A stretch of DNA of 64,000 bases, from the NCBI RefSeq assembly GCF_028283685.1, contig NZ_JAPWKF010000001.1, positions 1-64,000 on the forward strand, in the 5' to 3' direction. Below the pieces are notes generated by a model, which worked only from the letters and a program-made list of their open reading frames with translations, did no database searches and was not told the DNA's origin. The position numbers and the translations under genes were made by a program. Shown here piece after piece: positions 55,006 to 62,476 of this stretch; position 1 is the stretch's first letter, and every line of letters starts with the position of its first letter. Origin of the DNA: Edaphobacter sp. Lineage in GTDB: Bacteria > Acidobacteriota > Terriglobia > Terriglobales > Acidobacteriaceae.

Positions 55006-56763
55006 CTATTGCTTCTTGGTAAGTGGCGCCACAACGTAAAGCTCGTTGGTCGAGATAACCCGTTGCACTTCGTTCTGCACGCCCGGCCCATTCACATTGC
55101 CGTACATGCCACCATACGGCTCCACTTCGCTCTCTGTGATTGCCGTGTAGATATCCATGTCCCCACAGCCAAAGTCCATCACGTAATAGCCATAGGTCTG
55201 CATCGCCTGCAGAATGCGGAGTGCAGGAAGCGAGAGGGTGAGCTTCGTGAGATCGAGCTTCGGATCTAGCTGGATAACGCCCCCATAGGGCACCAGTCCT
55301 GTATTGGTGTAGCCACTGTTCGTGCAGGAGTTCTTGCTCGTCAGCATGCCTGCGTCACGCGCCGATGCCGGATAGACGCGTGCTCCCCAGGTTCGTTCCA
55401 CAGGGCCGCCGATCGCGTGTCGGATCGGCGTCGTAGGATTTGTGACCTCGCCCGGCTGAATCATTACCGGCAGCTCAGCAAACTTTGAAGCCGTCGACCC
55501 ACCCGCATCTCCAAGCGAGTTCACGGAAGTCGGAGAACTGGCGTATAAGGCATTCGGTCCGCCAGTCTGCTGATTCAGACTGGTCTTGTAGGTGCTGACG
55601 AAGCTGTTTGTTGAAGGATCGATAAAGATCACATGCATGTCGCCTGCCGGAAGGCTCGGAAGGCTGGTGGTCCAATCCTTCTTCATGCGAAACGGAAACG
55701 TCTTCAGTGTGCTTTGTTCGGAATACCATTCGCTCGTGACGGTGAGTTGTGGGTCGGTCGACGAAGCAACGGTCTGTCCATATCCGATGCCGTCTCCGCC
55801 ATGAGCAGCATTCAGTTGGAGCTGCTGAATGTAGCCACTTGGCAACGCGACCTTTGGCCAGGAGGAGGGAATCGAATGATAGTAGGGGGCATCTGGCGAG
55901 AAGGCCATGCTGAGATTTGCGCTCGCTGATACAGGGGCTGCAGGTGCCTGCCAACTCTTGGGCGCCAGGCCCGTGAGCACACTGGATTCATCATTGTTCG
56001 TGTCGATCGATGGATCGATTCCCCAATTGAGATACATCGCCATCACTGCCTGGCGCGTACTCAGTTCAGTCGCAGAAAGAGAAGCACCTGCCGTGGTGAT
56101 GTTTGCCAGAAGCGTGCTTGCACTCGTTTGCTGCGCCGTCGGCTGATTGGCATACGTCGAAAGCGCATTGCTGAACTGTGCATTAATCGAGGGAACGACA
56201 TTCAGGGTGATGTCGTTGGACGTAATGGTTGTCCCATCAGATAAGGTCGCGGTGGCACGGAGGACATGCGCACCGGCCCCCGCGCCATTGATGCTCAAAC
56301 CCTTTGGCAAAGTCCCTGATATTCCCCCCATCCAGTAGGGGCTGCTCGTCTCCGTCGTCTGCAGAACGTTGTCGATGTAGTAAGAAACGGAGGCTGTTGT
56401 GGGAAGTCCGCTCGCCGAGACAAAGATGGACTCGGTCACGGTGGCAGGAGATTGAAGTCCGCTGAGTACGAAGCTCGAAGGGTTCGTGGGCGTCGTCGGC
56501 TCTGAAGGAGTTGTAGAGGAGCCGGAGTTGCTGCTCGATCCTCCGGATGGCTTCGATGAACCGGAGCGCGAAGAGCCCCGATGTGCTGCCAGGGTATCGA
56601 CAGGATGTAGAAGCTCTGTGAATCCAAGTATGGATAATGCGAGAACTGGGAAAAGAGCAAATTGCCGTTGTTTTAAAGGAAAGATAGGGAGGGCCTTTTT
56701 CACTGCAAAAAGAACTTTCTTTGGTTTCGTGTGAAGCTCAACAAACCAGTCGAAGGATGACAT
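55006..56763 (-). CDS. secreted protein of unknown function, EPS-locus paralogue B
   Basis: 585 residues from the ATG at 56763 (a GTG at 56781 is possible). Full-length paralogue of the product at 41056..42618: shared blocks are PYWMGG, MYLNWGID followed by an acidic loop SIDTNNDESS, AHGGDGIGYGQ, MHVIFIDP, RHAIGGPV, GLVPYGGVIQLDPKLDL and QTYGYYVMDFGCGDMDIYTA, ending in VAPLTKKQ. It differs in a longer N-terminus: a basic cytoplasmic-like stretch, a hydrophobic helix (about 38-58) and a Ser/Gly/Thr-Pro-rich linker (about 62-95), so it may stay membrane- or wall-attached. Function unknown. Confidence 0.8.
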   Translation of the reverse strand: MSSFDWFVELHTKPKKVLFAVKKALPIFPLKQRQFALFPVLALSILGFTELLHPVDTLAAHRGSSRSGSSKPSGGSSSNSGSSTTPSEPTTPTNPSSFVLSGLQSPATVTESIFVSASGLPTTASVSYYIDNVLQTTETSSPYWMGGISGTLPKGLSINGAGAGAHVLRATATLSDGTTITSNDITLNVVPSINAQFSNALSTYANQPTAQQTSASTLLANITTAGASLSATELSTRQAVMAMYLNWGIDPSIDTNNDESSVLTGLAPKSWQAPAAPVSASANLSMAFSPDAPYYHSIPSSWPKVALPSGYIQQLQLNAAHGGDGIGYGQTVASSTDPQLTVTSEWYSEQSTLKTFPFRMKKDWTTSLPSLPAGDMHVIFIDPSTNSFVSTYKTSLNQQTGGPNALYASSPTSVNSLGDAGGSTASKFAELPVMIQPGEVTNPTTPIRHAIGGPVERTWGARVYPASARDAGMLTSKNSCTNSGYTNTGLVPYGGVIQLDPKLDLTKLTLSLPALRILQAMQTYGYYVMDFGCGDMDIYTAITESEVEPYGGMYGNVNGPGVQNEVQRVISTNELYVVAPLTKKQ

Positions 56764-57308
56764 GACGATGCGCCTGATCACATTTCCCTATGGGCCGTGT
56801 GATCAATCAAGATTGCATCGCGTGTGAAATGAATTACCTTCACTGTGCATGCAATTGCGTGTCCAAAGAGAGAGCGCGTTGTCTAAAGCCAACCATCTCA
56901 GCTATATCGCAAATAGACCCGAAAAGTAGGAGGGGAATTCTTTGCCTTCTACGGGTAAAAAATTCGTTGCCTGAATATGTTACTAACTTTTAGTTAGTCC
57001 TCAAGCCGCTGCGCTATCGATTTCGCATCTGGTCGATGAACTGAGGCAGAATCGCCCGGCATCGCCGATCGTACAAGACTCACCTGTTTCGTTGCGACTC
57101 CGACAAAGCTGTGGGGAGCTGGGCACTCAGGAAGATCGAACTGTAAAGCCACACCGTGAACTTTACTTTCTTCATCGGTCCCCAAGCACCCATTGGCGAC
57201 GCCAATTGACATTCTCGAAGTGAATAGTGAAGTGACGCCTGCGGATCTCGGAAATGTTCAGGCATGTCAACCTGCCATTCCTTCAAGCTCATAGGCCTTG
57301 GTGGCGAA
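56764..57308. other. intergenic region with an inverted repeat
   Basis: 545 bp with no gene I can support; short minus-strand frames at 57212..56994 and 57382..57080 lack any family pattern and the second overlaps the anti-sigma gene. ACTAACT-TTT-AGTTAGT at 56982..56998 is a perfect 7-bp inverted repeat, a possible operator or terminator of the anti-sigma transcript. The paralogue B promoter must be here. Confidence 0.4.
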
Positions 57309-58115
57309 CTACGCTTCGCCGTTTGGTGTGCCAGACAGCACAATAGGCATAGTCGGTTTGCTCGAGCCAGCCAGCTCTTCAATAGTTACTCCGAATGCCT
57401 TTGCTTTCACCCCAACAGGAAGTGTAGGCATCATCAAGCTGGCTTCACCGCTCTCATCCGGTCGAAAGAGGCCCGCAGGAATTGGCGATCTTCCATCGGA
57501 AGGAATAATCCAAAGCTCATAGGTCTTACCTTCGGGCAAGCTCTTGAGGTGGCTTCCCTGGAAAATCAACTCCCCGCGCTCTGCGAGATAGATCGCATGC
57601 CCGCTTGGCTCCAGCGGTTGCTTGCTTGCTGTAAGTGTTACCCGTTGGGCAGAAGAGGCTTTGAGCAGGCTCAGTATTCGTTGAGACTGGGCATTCTGCT
57701 CTGTGACTCTCTCCGTCTCTTGGAGTTGGCCACGTAGCTGCTCCCGGAGCACCTTCACATTGAGACCAAGTCCCACCGTGGCAATAGCCAGGGCCGCAGC
57801 AATGGCCCACGGCACCCAGGCAGTCTTTGTTACCGCTCCCCGAATCGGTACAGTGGTCGGAGCCGTAGGCGATGTTTGCACGGGAACGACGCTGGATATG
57901 CTGCTCAGGAATCGCTGTCGCGCTTCTGAAGATACAGGATGCTGCTCAACGCTTAGCGCTAAAGCGGTTAGGTCGCCTGCGATCTCTTTTAGCTGCTTGC
58001 GGCAATCAGCGCAGGTCGGAAGATGAGCGCGAACAGCCCGCAACTCCTCTTCTTCAAGGGCTTGCATCCCGTAAAGTGCCAGATCCTCTTGCGAGATATG
58101 AGAGCCGCCGTTCAT
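57309..58115 (-). CDS. RskA-type membrane anti-sigma factor
   Basis: 268 residues. N-terminal zinc-type anti-sigma domain with H31-x3-C35-x2-C38 (HLPTCADC), one membrane helix (about 98-118), a short coiled region and a periplasmic RskA C-terminal domain (GHAIYLAERGELIFQGSHLKSLPEGKTYELWIIP). Holds the sigma factor encoded just upstream at the membrane. The start overlaps the sigma stop by 4 bp. The signal that releases sigma is unknown. Confidence 0.9.
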   Translation of the reverse strand: MNGGSHISQEDLALYGMQALEEEELRAVRAHLPTCADCRKQLKEIAGDLTALALSVEQHPVSSEARQRFLSSISSVVPVQTSPTAPTTVPIRGAVTKTAWVPWAIAAALAIATVGLGLNVKVLREQLRGQLQETERVTEQNAQSQRILSLLKASSAQRVTLTASKQPLEPSGHAIYLAERGELIFQGSHLKSLPEGKTYELWIIPSDGRSPIPAGLFRPDESGEASLMMPTLPVGVKAKAFGVTIEELAGSSKPTMPIVLSGTPNGEA

Positions 58116-58702
58116 GCCTGCAATGCCTTTCGTAAACTGATCAGCGCCAGTCGAATCCTGGTTTTTACCGTGCCCAGCGGATCGCCTGTTCGCGCCGCGA
58201 TCTCGGACTGGGATAAGCCTTCAAAATAGGCCAATTCCAACGCATTCCGTTGTTCCAAAGGAAGAACCGTCAGAACACTCCTGACCTTATGCATCATTGC
58301 ACTCTGTTCGATCTTTGAAGCCAGATTTTCTTTTGAAGAAATAGGATAATCGTCGATCGACTCCATGGGGCGTCGACGCCTTATAACGTCGATGGCGCGA
58401 TTTCTCGAAATCACGAGCAGCCAGGCACCTAAAGATCCTCGACTCGATAGATATGATTCCGGATTTCTCCATAGCTGAAAGAAAACATCTTGAAGAAGAT
58501 CCTCCGCGGCTCTCTGATCTCTCACAACACGAAACGCGACGGAATAGACCATGCCGCCGTAACGATCGAAGAGAGTGGCCATTGCCACCTGATCTCCCTC
58601 TGCCACGCGGCTAAGGAGGGCTACATCGCTTTCGCTCGAGTTCGTGTTGATTGGAGGCATCGGCGACGGTGCCTTGGGCACGGAACTCCATGGAGCATTC
58701 AT
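58112..58702 (-). CDS. ECF sigma factor, SigK-like
   Basis: 196 residues. Region 2 (LFDRYGGMVYSVAFRVVRDQRAAEDLLQDVFFQLWRNP) and region 4 (VLPLEQRNALELAYFEGLSQSEIAARTGDPLGTVKTRIRLAL) are complete. Paired with an RskA-type anti-sigma in a 4-bp overlap. Downstream, on the same strand, of two exported ferritin-like genes, with a strong hairpin in the 131-bp gap, so partial read-through is possible. Likely controls an envelope or oxidative response. Confidence 0.93.
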   Translation of the reverse strand: MNAPWSSVPKAPSPMPPINTNSSESDVALLSRVAEGDQVAMATLFDRYGGMVYSVAFRVVRDQRAAEDLLQDVFFQLWRNPESYLSSRGSLGAWLLVISRNRAIDVIRRRRPMESIDDYPISSKENLASKIEQSAMMHKVRSVLTVLPLEQRNALELAYFEGLSQSEIAARTGDPLGTVKTRIRLALISLRKALQA

Positions 58703-58784
58703 CGGATTCTCGGAGTGTGCGTCATCTTAGGAATCATTCTTATATCGCAGGAAGATGTGATGCAGATATCGATTCCTGCGTTAG

Positions 58785-58810
58785 TTGGGCCGGGAAATAT
58801 CCCGGCCCAA
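58785..58810 (-). terminator. hairpin after the ferritin-like pair
   Basis: 11-bp GC-rich stem TTGGGCCGGGA / TCCCGGCCCAA with loop AATA, 24 bp beyond the stop of the ferritin-like gene. No T-run, so it may limit rather than end transcription into the sigma gene. Confidence 0.6.
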
Positions 58811-58833
58811 ACTGGGTAACGGATGCATAGCTC

Positions 58834-59733
58834 CTACTTGATCGTACCGTTCATTGCAGCAGGAAAGAATGCGCCTCCTGTACCGGCGGGACCACCGCCA
58901 TAGACGATGTTCAGAACCTGTGTGGTCGTGCGGGAATAGGTCATTCCGTTTTGATCATTGTCCACGATCGTAGCGGCTCCGCTGGTCACGCTGACGCCAA
59001 TGTCGTCTGTGCCAGTACCATCGAGCTTGGCTCGTGTCGCGGCGATGGCCTGTGAAGCGGCCTGAGCCGTGGCTCCCGCCTGGAAGATGCGGGTGCGGAT
59101 CGATGCTGCGTGATACGCCTCCACATTATGAATCCCCACGGCTTTGTCCAGATACGTCTTGTTCGAGATCAGTCCGGCAGCTCCCTGGTAAGCAGTTACG
59201 CCCACGTCTTCGAAGATGAAGGCGCCCAACAGAAAGTTCGTCTCACTGGCAAAGGGATCGAACGTCGCTCCCAGTCCCGCAGCACTGGCCAGAGCATTGA
59301 AACTGTTGAGCAAATCGATCTGGGGCTGAGCGACAGCCGCTGTTGCTAGCTGGCCTTGCAGAAACGTCACGTGGTTCTGTTCGTCTTTCGCCACTTCTGC
59401 AGCAAACTGCTGCAACAAGGGTGTCGTAAACGGAACCTTTGCGTTAGCCTTCACCGTAACCGCTCCACCAGCCGCGCCGTTACCTCCTTTTGTGGAGATA
59501 CCAATCTCGTCCAGCGTCATTCCCGTCGTGGCGATCGTGTAGAACTGCGCCTCAAGGAACTCAAGATTTAATGCGAAGTTGAGGATGTCTGCATCTGTTA
59601 CCGTGGCCGCCTGGGCAGAGGCCTTCTTATTGAGCGCAAGACCAACCAATGCAGCTCCACCCATAAAAACCATTGACCTCCGCGAAGAGGCTTTGGTCTC
59701 TGCTACGCCGTTGTATTCATTTTCAAAGCTCAT
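58834..59733 (-). CDS. exported ferritin-like domain protein 1
   Basis: 299 residues from the ATG at 59733; AGGAGA five bases before supports it over the GTG at 59736. The signal looks twin-arginine-like (SSRRSMVFMGG, cleavage near ASAQA). Ferritin-like four-helix domain with putative di-metal ligands: Glu in NLEFLEAQFY, ExxH in DEQNHVTFL, Glu in FIFEDVGVTAY and ExxH in VEAYHAASI. Similar to desiccation-related/ferritin-like proteins common in Acidobacteriota. Six bp after its paralogue. Metal binding and any oxidase activity are inferred. Confidence 0.85.
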   Translation of the reverse strand: MSFENEYNGVAETKASSRRSMVFMGGAALVGLALNKKASAQAATVTDADILNFALNLEFLEAQFYTIATTGMTLDEIGISTKGGNGAAGGAVTVKANAKVPFTTPLLQQFAAEVAKDEQNHVTFLQGQLATAAVAQPQIDLLNSFNALASAAGLGATFDPFASETNFLLGAFIFEDVGVTAYQGAAGLISNKTYLDKAVGIHNVEAYHAASIRTRIFQAGATAQAASQAIAATRAKLDGTGTDDIGVSVTSGAATIVDNDQNGMTYSRTTTQVLNIVYGGGPAGTGGAFFPAAMNGTIK

Positions 59734-59742
59734 CACACTCTC

Positions 59743-60657
59743 CTAGGTAGCCGATGCCGTAATGGTCCCGTTAAGTCCATTGGGGAAAAAGCCTCCACTT
59801 TTAACCACACCTGCCGTCGCATTGAGATAGACGATGTGCAAGACCTGATCGGTGGTTCGGCTATATGAGATAGAGTTCGAATCCGCAGCCACGATTGCCC
59901 CTGCTGACAAAGTCGTCTCCGCTCCACCGCCAGCCTTTGCACGCAGTGCGGAGATCTGGTTCGCATACGTGATGTACGGAACATCCAGTTGTGTCAGCAA
60001 CGTGCGAATCTCGCCCGCATGGTACGCCTCTGTCGCAAGAATGCCGGCCGCGGCGGCGAGATGTGTTTTATCCGTCAACAGGCTTGCGGCGCCGTGGTAG
60101 GCCGTCACGCCAACATCTTCAAAGACAAATGCACCGACGACAAAACTGTCTTCATCGGCGAAGGGATTGAAGGTAGGCCCTATCCCAGCCGCCAGCGCCG
60201 CGGCGTTGAAGCTGTTTGTGAGATCGATCGCCGGCCTGCTAACGGCGGCTGAACCCAGGGCCGAACGCAGAAACCGAACGTGGGCCAACTCGTCGTTAGC
60301 GATCTCCATTGCATACTGCTGAAGTGCTGGGGTCTTGAAGGGGACCTGAGTTCCCCCGGTTACTGCGCCGGCAGAGGTTCCGGCGTCGGTGCTGGAAAGT
60401 CCCGAACCAGTGACGGCCCGCAGATAATACTCTGCCTCAAGGTACTCGAGGTTCAGAGCGAAATTAAGAATATCCGTATCCGTTACCGTCGTAGTAGCCG
60501 GTGGAGTCGTCGTCGTTGTCGTGCCCGAGGATGCCGTGTCACTGCATCCACCTGTCAGAGACAGTATGGCTGTTGCCCCTGCCCCTGTTCCTGCCACATC
60601 TAAAAATCTGCGGCGGGATAGACTTCGCTTGTACAGCATGTCCTCAAGGTTTCCCAC
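59743..60657 (-). CDS. exported ferritin-like domain lipoprotein 2
   Basis: 304 residues. Start GTG at 60657 with AAGGAG (60672..60667 read on the minus strand) nine bases before. N-terminus has a twin-arginine motif SRRRFLDVAG and a lipobox LTGGC, then a Thr-rich linker, then the ferritin-like domain with NLEYLEAEYY, NDELAHVRFL, FVFEDVGVTAY and TEAYHAGEI. Paralogue of the next gene, sharing the same ligand layout and a C-terminal YSRTTDQVLHIVY stretch. A folded, Tat-exported, lipid-anchored metalloprotein is likely. Confidence 0.85.
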   Translation of the reverse strand: MGNLEDMLYKRSLSRRRFLDVAGTGAGATAILSLTGGCSDTASSGTTTTTTPPATTTVTDTDILNFALNLEYLEAEYYLRAVTGSGLSSTDAGTSAGAVTGGTQVPFKTPALQQYAMEIANDELAHVRFLRSALGSAAVSRPAIDLTNSFNAAALAAGIGPTFNPFADEDSFVVGAFVFEDVGVTAYHGAASLLTDKTHLAAAAGILATEAYHAGEIRTLLTQLDVPYITYANQISALRAKAGGGAETTLSAGAIVAADSNSISYSRTTDQVLHIVYLNATAGVVKSGGFFPNGLNGTITASAT

Positions 60658-60946
60658 GATACCGATCTCCTTTGCAGTGCAGTCACCAGCGCTACAAATT
60701 CAGTACGTCAGACATGACCTATCGGATTTCAATATTCTCAAACACTCATTAGTATGGTCGTTTAGAGCTAATATTCCAGTTTCGGATACCATCTGCAGTC
60801 CATCGGACAGAGTCTGCGCTGATGTTTTCCTGAGATCGCTGGATCGTTGCCCACAAAGCCGTCTTACAACTCGGGAGGACGGAGGGCAGCAGCAGGCAAC
60901 GCCCAACCATAGTGCTCATCGTCATGGATGATGCTGGGGATCGACG
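60658..60946. other. intergenic region upstream of the ferritin-like operon
   Basis: 289 bp. It must hold the promoter of the ferritin-like pair (minus strand), but I could not single out an ECF-type -35/-10. Short frames on either strand look non-coding. Confidence 0.35.
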
Positions 60947-61973
60947 CTACCAGGTCTCTTCTGCAACGACATGCGGAGGACCTGCCTTGCCATCTACAGC
61001 CTCTGTCTCAACCACAAGTTCGAAGTTCTCTGCATCTTTCACCCCGCCGATCGCGATTTTAAAGACCATTGGCGAGGTCAGCACCTCACCGGCGGCTTGC
61101 GTGCCCTGCGAAGAGATGCCCGCGATGATCCTCGCGGGTTCGCCAGTCAGCGAGCTATGGAACTTTGCGACGATACCGTAGTCGTGCTGGATTCTCTGAT
61201 GCGGCGTCGTAATATCTACCGACCACGACCGCTTGCCATCCTTGGAGACGATCTGGCCCGCCCGGCCATCTGCTGACTCTTCAAAGCGGAACGGCAGATC
61301 GTTATTCAGTCGCATTGTCCACGCATTGTCGAGCGCACCAATGTAGACTGCCGGTCCCGTTAGGAGTTCCGAGAAGCTGATCTCCGAACTCGACGCCAGC
61401 CAATACTTCAGATTCTCCAGTCGACCTGCGACGCGTGAAGCAATTGACGCGTGAAGCAATTGTTGTGTCTTCGATGGAGAGGTTCGGTGCAACAGACACA
61501 TCGCTTGGACGGCTAGGCACACCTGGAATCGTCGTATGTCAAATGACAGGCATCACGATGATTGCACTTCTGGTGCTGCCTAAAAAGTCGGTCCAGAACC
61601 GGCCCATATCCGTCGCCTGGTTGTGACGTATTAACGGATATCCCAGGAGCGCAACTATCAAGAGCGTTGCCGCAAGATAAGCAGCGTTTTTCCATGGGTT
61701 CCGTGGGGGACGCATCTCCGGTGAAGCGACGGCAGGAACGTCAGCCACTAGCAATGAGGGGGGTACAGTTTGTTTTGCCGAAGCAATTGCCGCAGCCAAT
61801 GGTTCCTCGAACCCGACGGCAGATGGAATCTTGGTGGATGTTTGTCTCGCCACGACATCTGCTGACCGGCGAAATACCGAAAGGTAGGTCCTAGGAGGAA
61901 GCTCGATACGAATTTCTGCGCAGATCAAAACTGCACCCCGCTCAAGCCAGTCTTCGCTCGATGCCTCCGTCCT
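60947..61973 (-). pseudogene. disrupted gene for membrane-anchored acidobacterial protein
   Basis: Reading on the minus strand, an open frame from 61973 codes a Pro-rich stretch, a membrane helix (WKNAAYLAATLLIVALLGYPLI) and FWTDFLGSTRSAIIVMPVI, then hits TGA at 61541..61539 and continues in the same frame (HTTIPGVPSRPSDVSVAPN...EDTTIASRV). There a 16-bp tandem duplication (61430..61461) shifts the frame; after it the protein goes on AGRLENLKYWLASSSEISF...AGISSQGTQAAGEV...AGPPHVVAEETW. Deleting one 16-bp copy restores TTIASRVAGRLENLKYW. The C-terminus is like a domain I recall as frequent in Acidobacteriota proteins. The N-terminus may also be lost. Confidence 0.75.
61430..61461. repeat. 16-bp tandem duplication
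   Basis: GACGCGTGAAGCAATT occurs twice in direct succession (61430..61445 and 61446..61461). Sixteen is not a multiple of three, so it breaks the reading frame of the surrounding gene exactly here. Confidence 0.95.
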
Positions 61974-62059
61974 TCACGTGCGCCCAGAGGACCCTGCTGC
62001 GCTACATTTGCGGGGCGTAGCGGAGAAGATGTCACAGCTGCTCTACAAATTTCCAGATA

Positions 62060-62230
62060 AGGCTCGATGCGTTCAATGTGCTGAATCATGTCAACCTGCA
62101 GTTCCCGACGACGTCGCTTACAGTCACGGTGCCGGGTAACACGCCGGTGTTCAACAGTGCCAGCTTCGGCCAGATCACTTCGGCGCAGCCAATGAGGGTG
62201 ATGCAGATCGTCGGTCGCATCAATTTCTAA
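62060..62230 (+). pseudogene. C-terminal relic of a TonB-dependent/Oar-like receptor
   Basis: The + frame from 62060 to TAA at 62230 gives RLDAFNVLNHVNLQFPTT ... FNSASFGQITSAQPMRVMQIVGRINF, the last 56 residues of an Oar-like barrel (compare ELFNVLNHTNF in the receptor at 37395 and EAFNAFNHVQF in the one at 62477). Upstream the frame has no matching barrel sequence, so only the tail remains. It is on the opposite strand to the intact receptor at the window edge. Confidence 0.8.
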
Positions 62231-62248
62231 AGTAACCAGCTAAATAAC

Positions 62249-62282
62249 GGGGGCACATCATACAGACGGAGGATGTGGCCCC
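62249..62282 (+). terminator. hairpin retained after the receptor relic
   Basis: GGGGGCACATC pairs with GATGTGGCCCC with one bulge, 18 bp after the relic's stop, followed by TTACTTT. Probably the old terminator of the lost receptor gene. Confidence 0.4.
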
Positions 62283-62476
62283 TTACTTTGGGGCAAGCAC
62301 TCCATCCCGCTTTCATCGGACCTCAGCACGTGGAACGGGCGACACCAAGCTGGCCACGATGAGGGGATTGTTCGCAGGATGCCAGCGCAGCTGACGAAGA
62401 TGGCCATCGGCGGTTGTCGGTTGCATTTTGAAATGCAGATGCGCGCACGCCTCACACAGAGTCGTGCGCGCGGTTG
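62283..62476. other. gap after the partial receptor, possible coding relic
   Basis: No gene called. On the minus strand a frame ending at TGA 62315..62313 reads LHFKMQPTTADGHLRQLRWH and then PANNPLIVASLVSPVPRAEV, a protein-like tail that begins just past the receptor stop. It has no clear start (an internal ATG gives 37 residues) and I do not recognise it; it may be another decayed piece. Confidence 0.35.

Noticed and set aside
41056..56763. EPS locus as a recently acquired genomic island
   Set aside because: No integrase, flanking tRNA or attachment repeats; base composition does not look clearly different by eye. The paralogue pair at the edges is better explained by gene duplication.
60700..60906. 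68-codon minus-strand frame beyond the pseudogene
   Set aside because: Cys/Arg-rich beginning, no family resemblance, lies in the promoter region of the ferritin-like operon.
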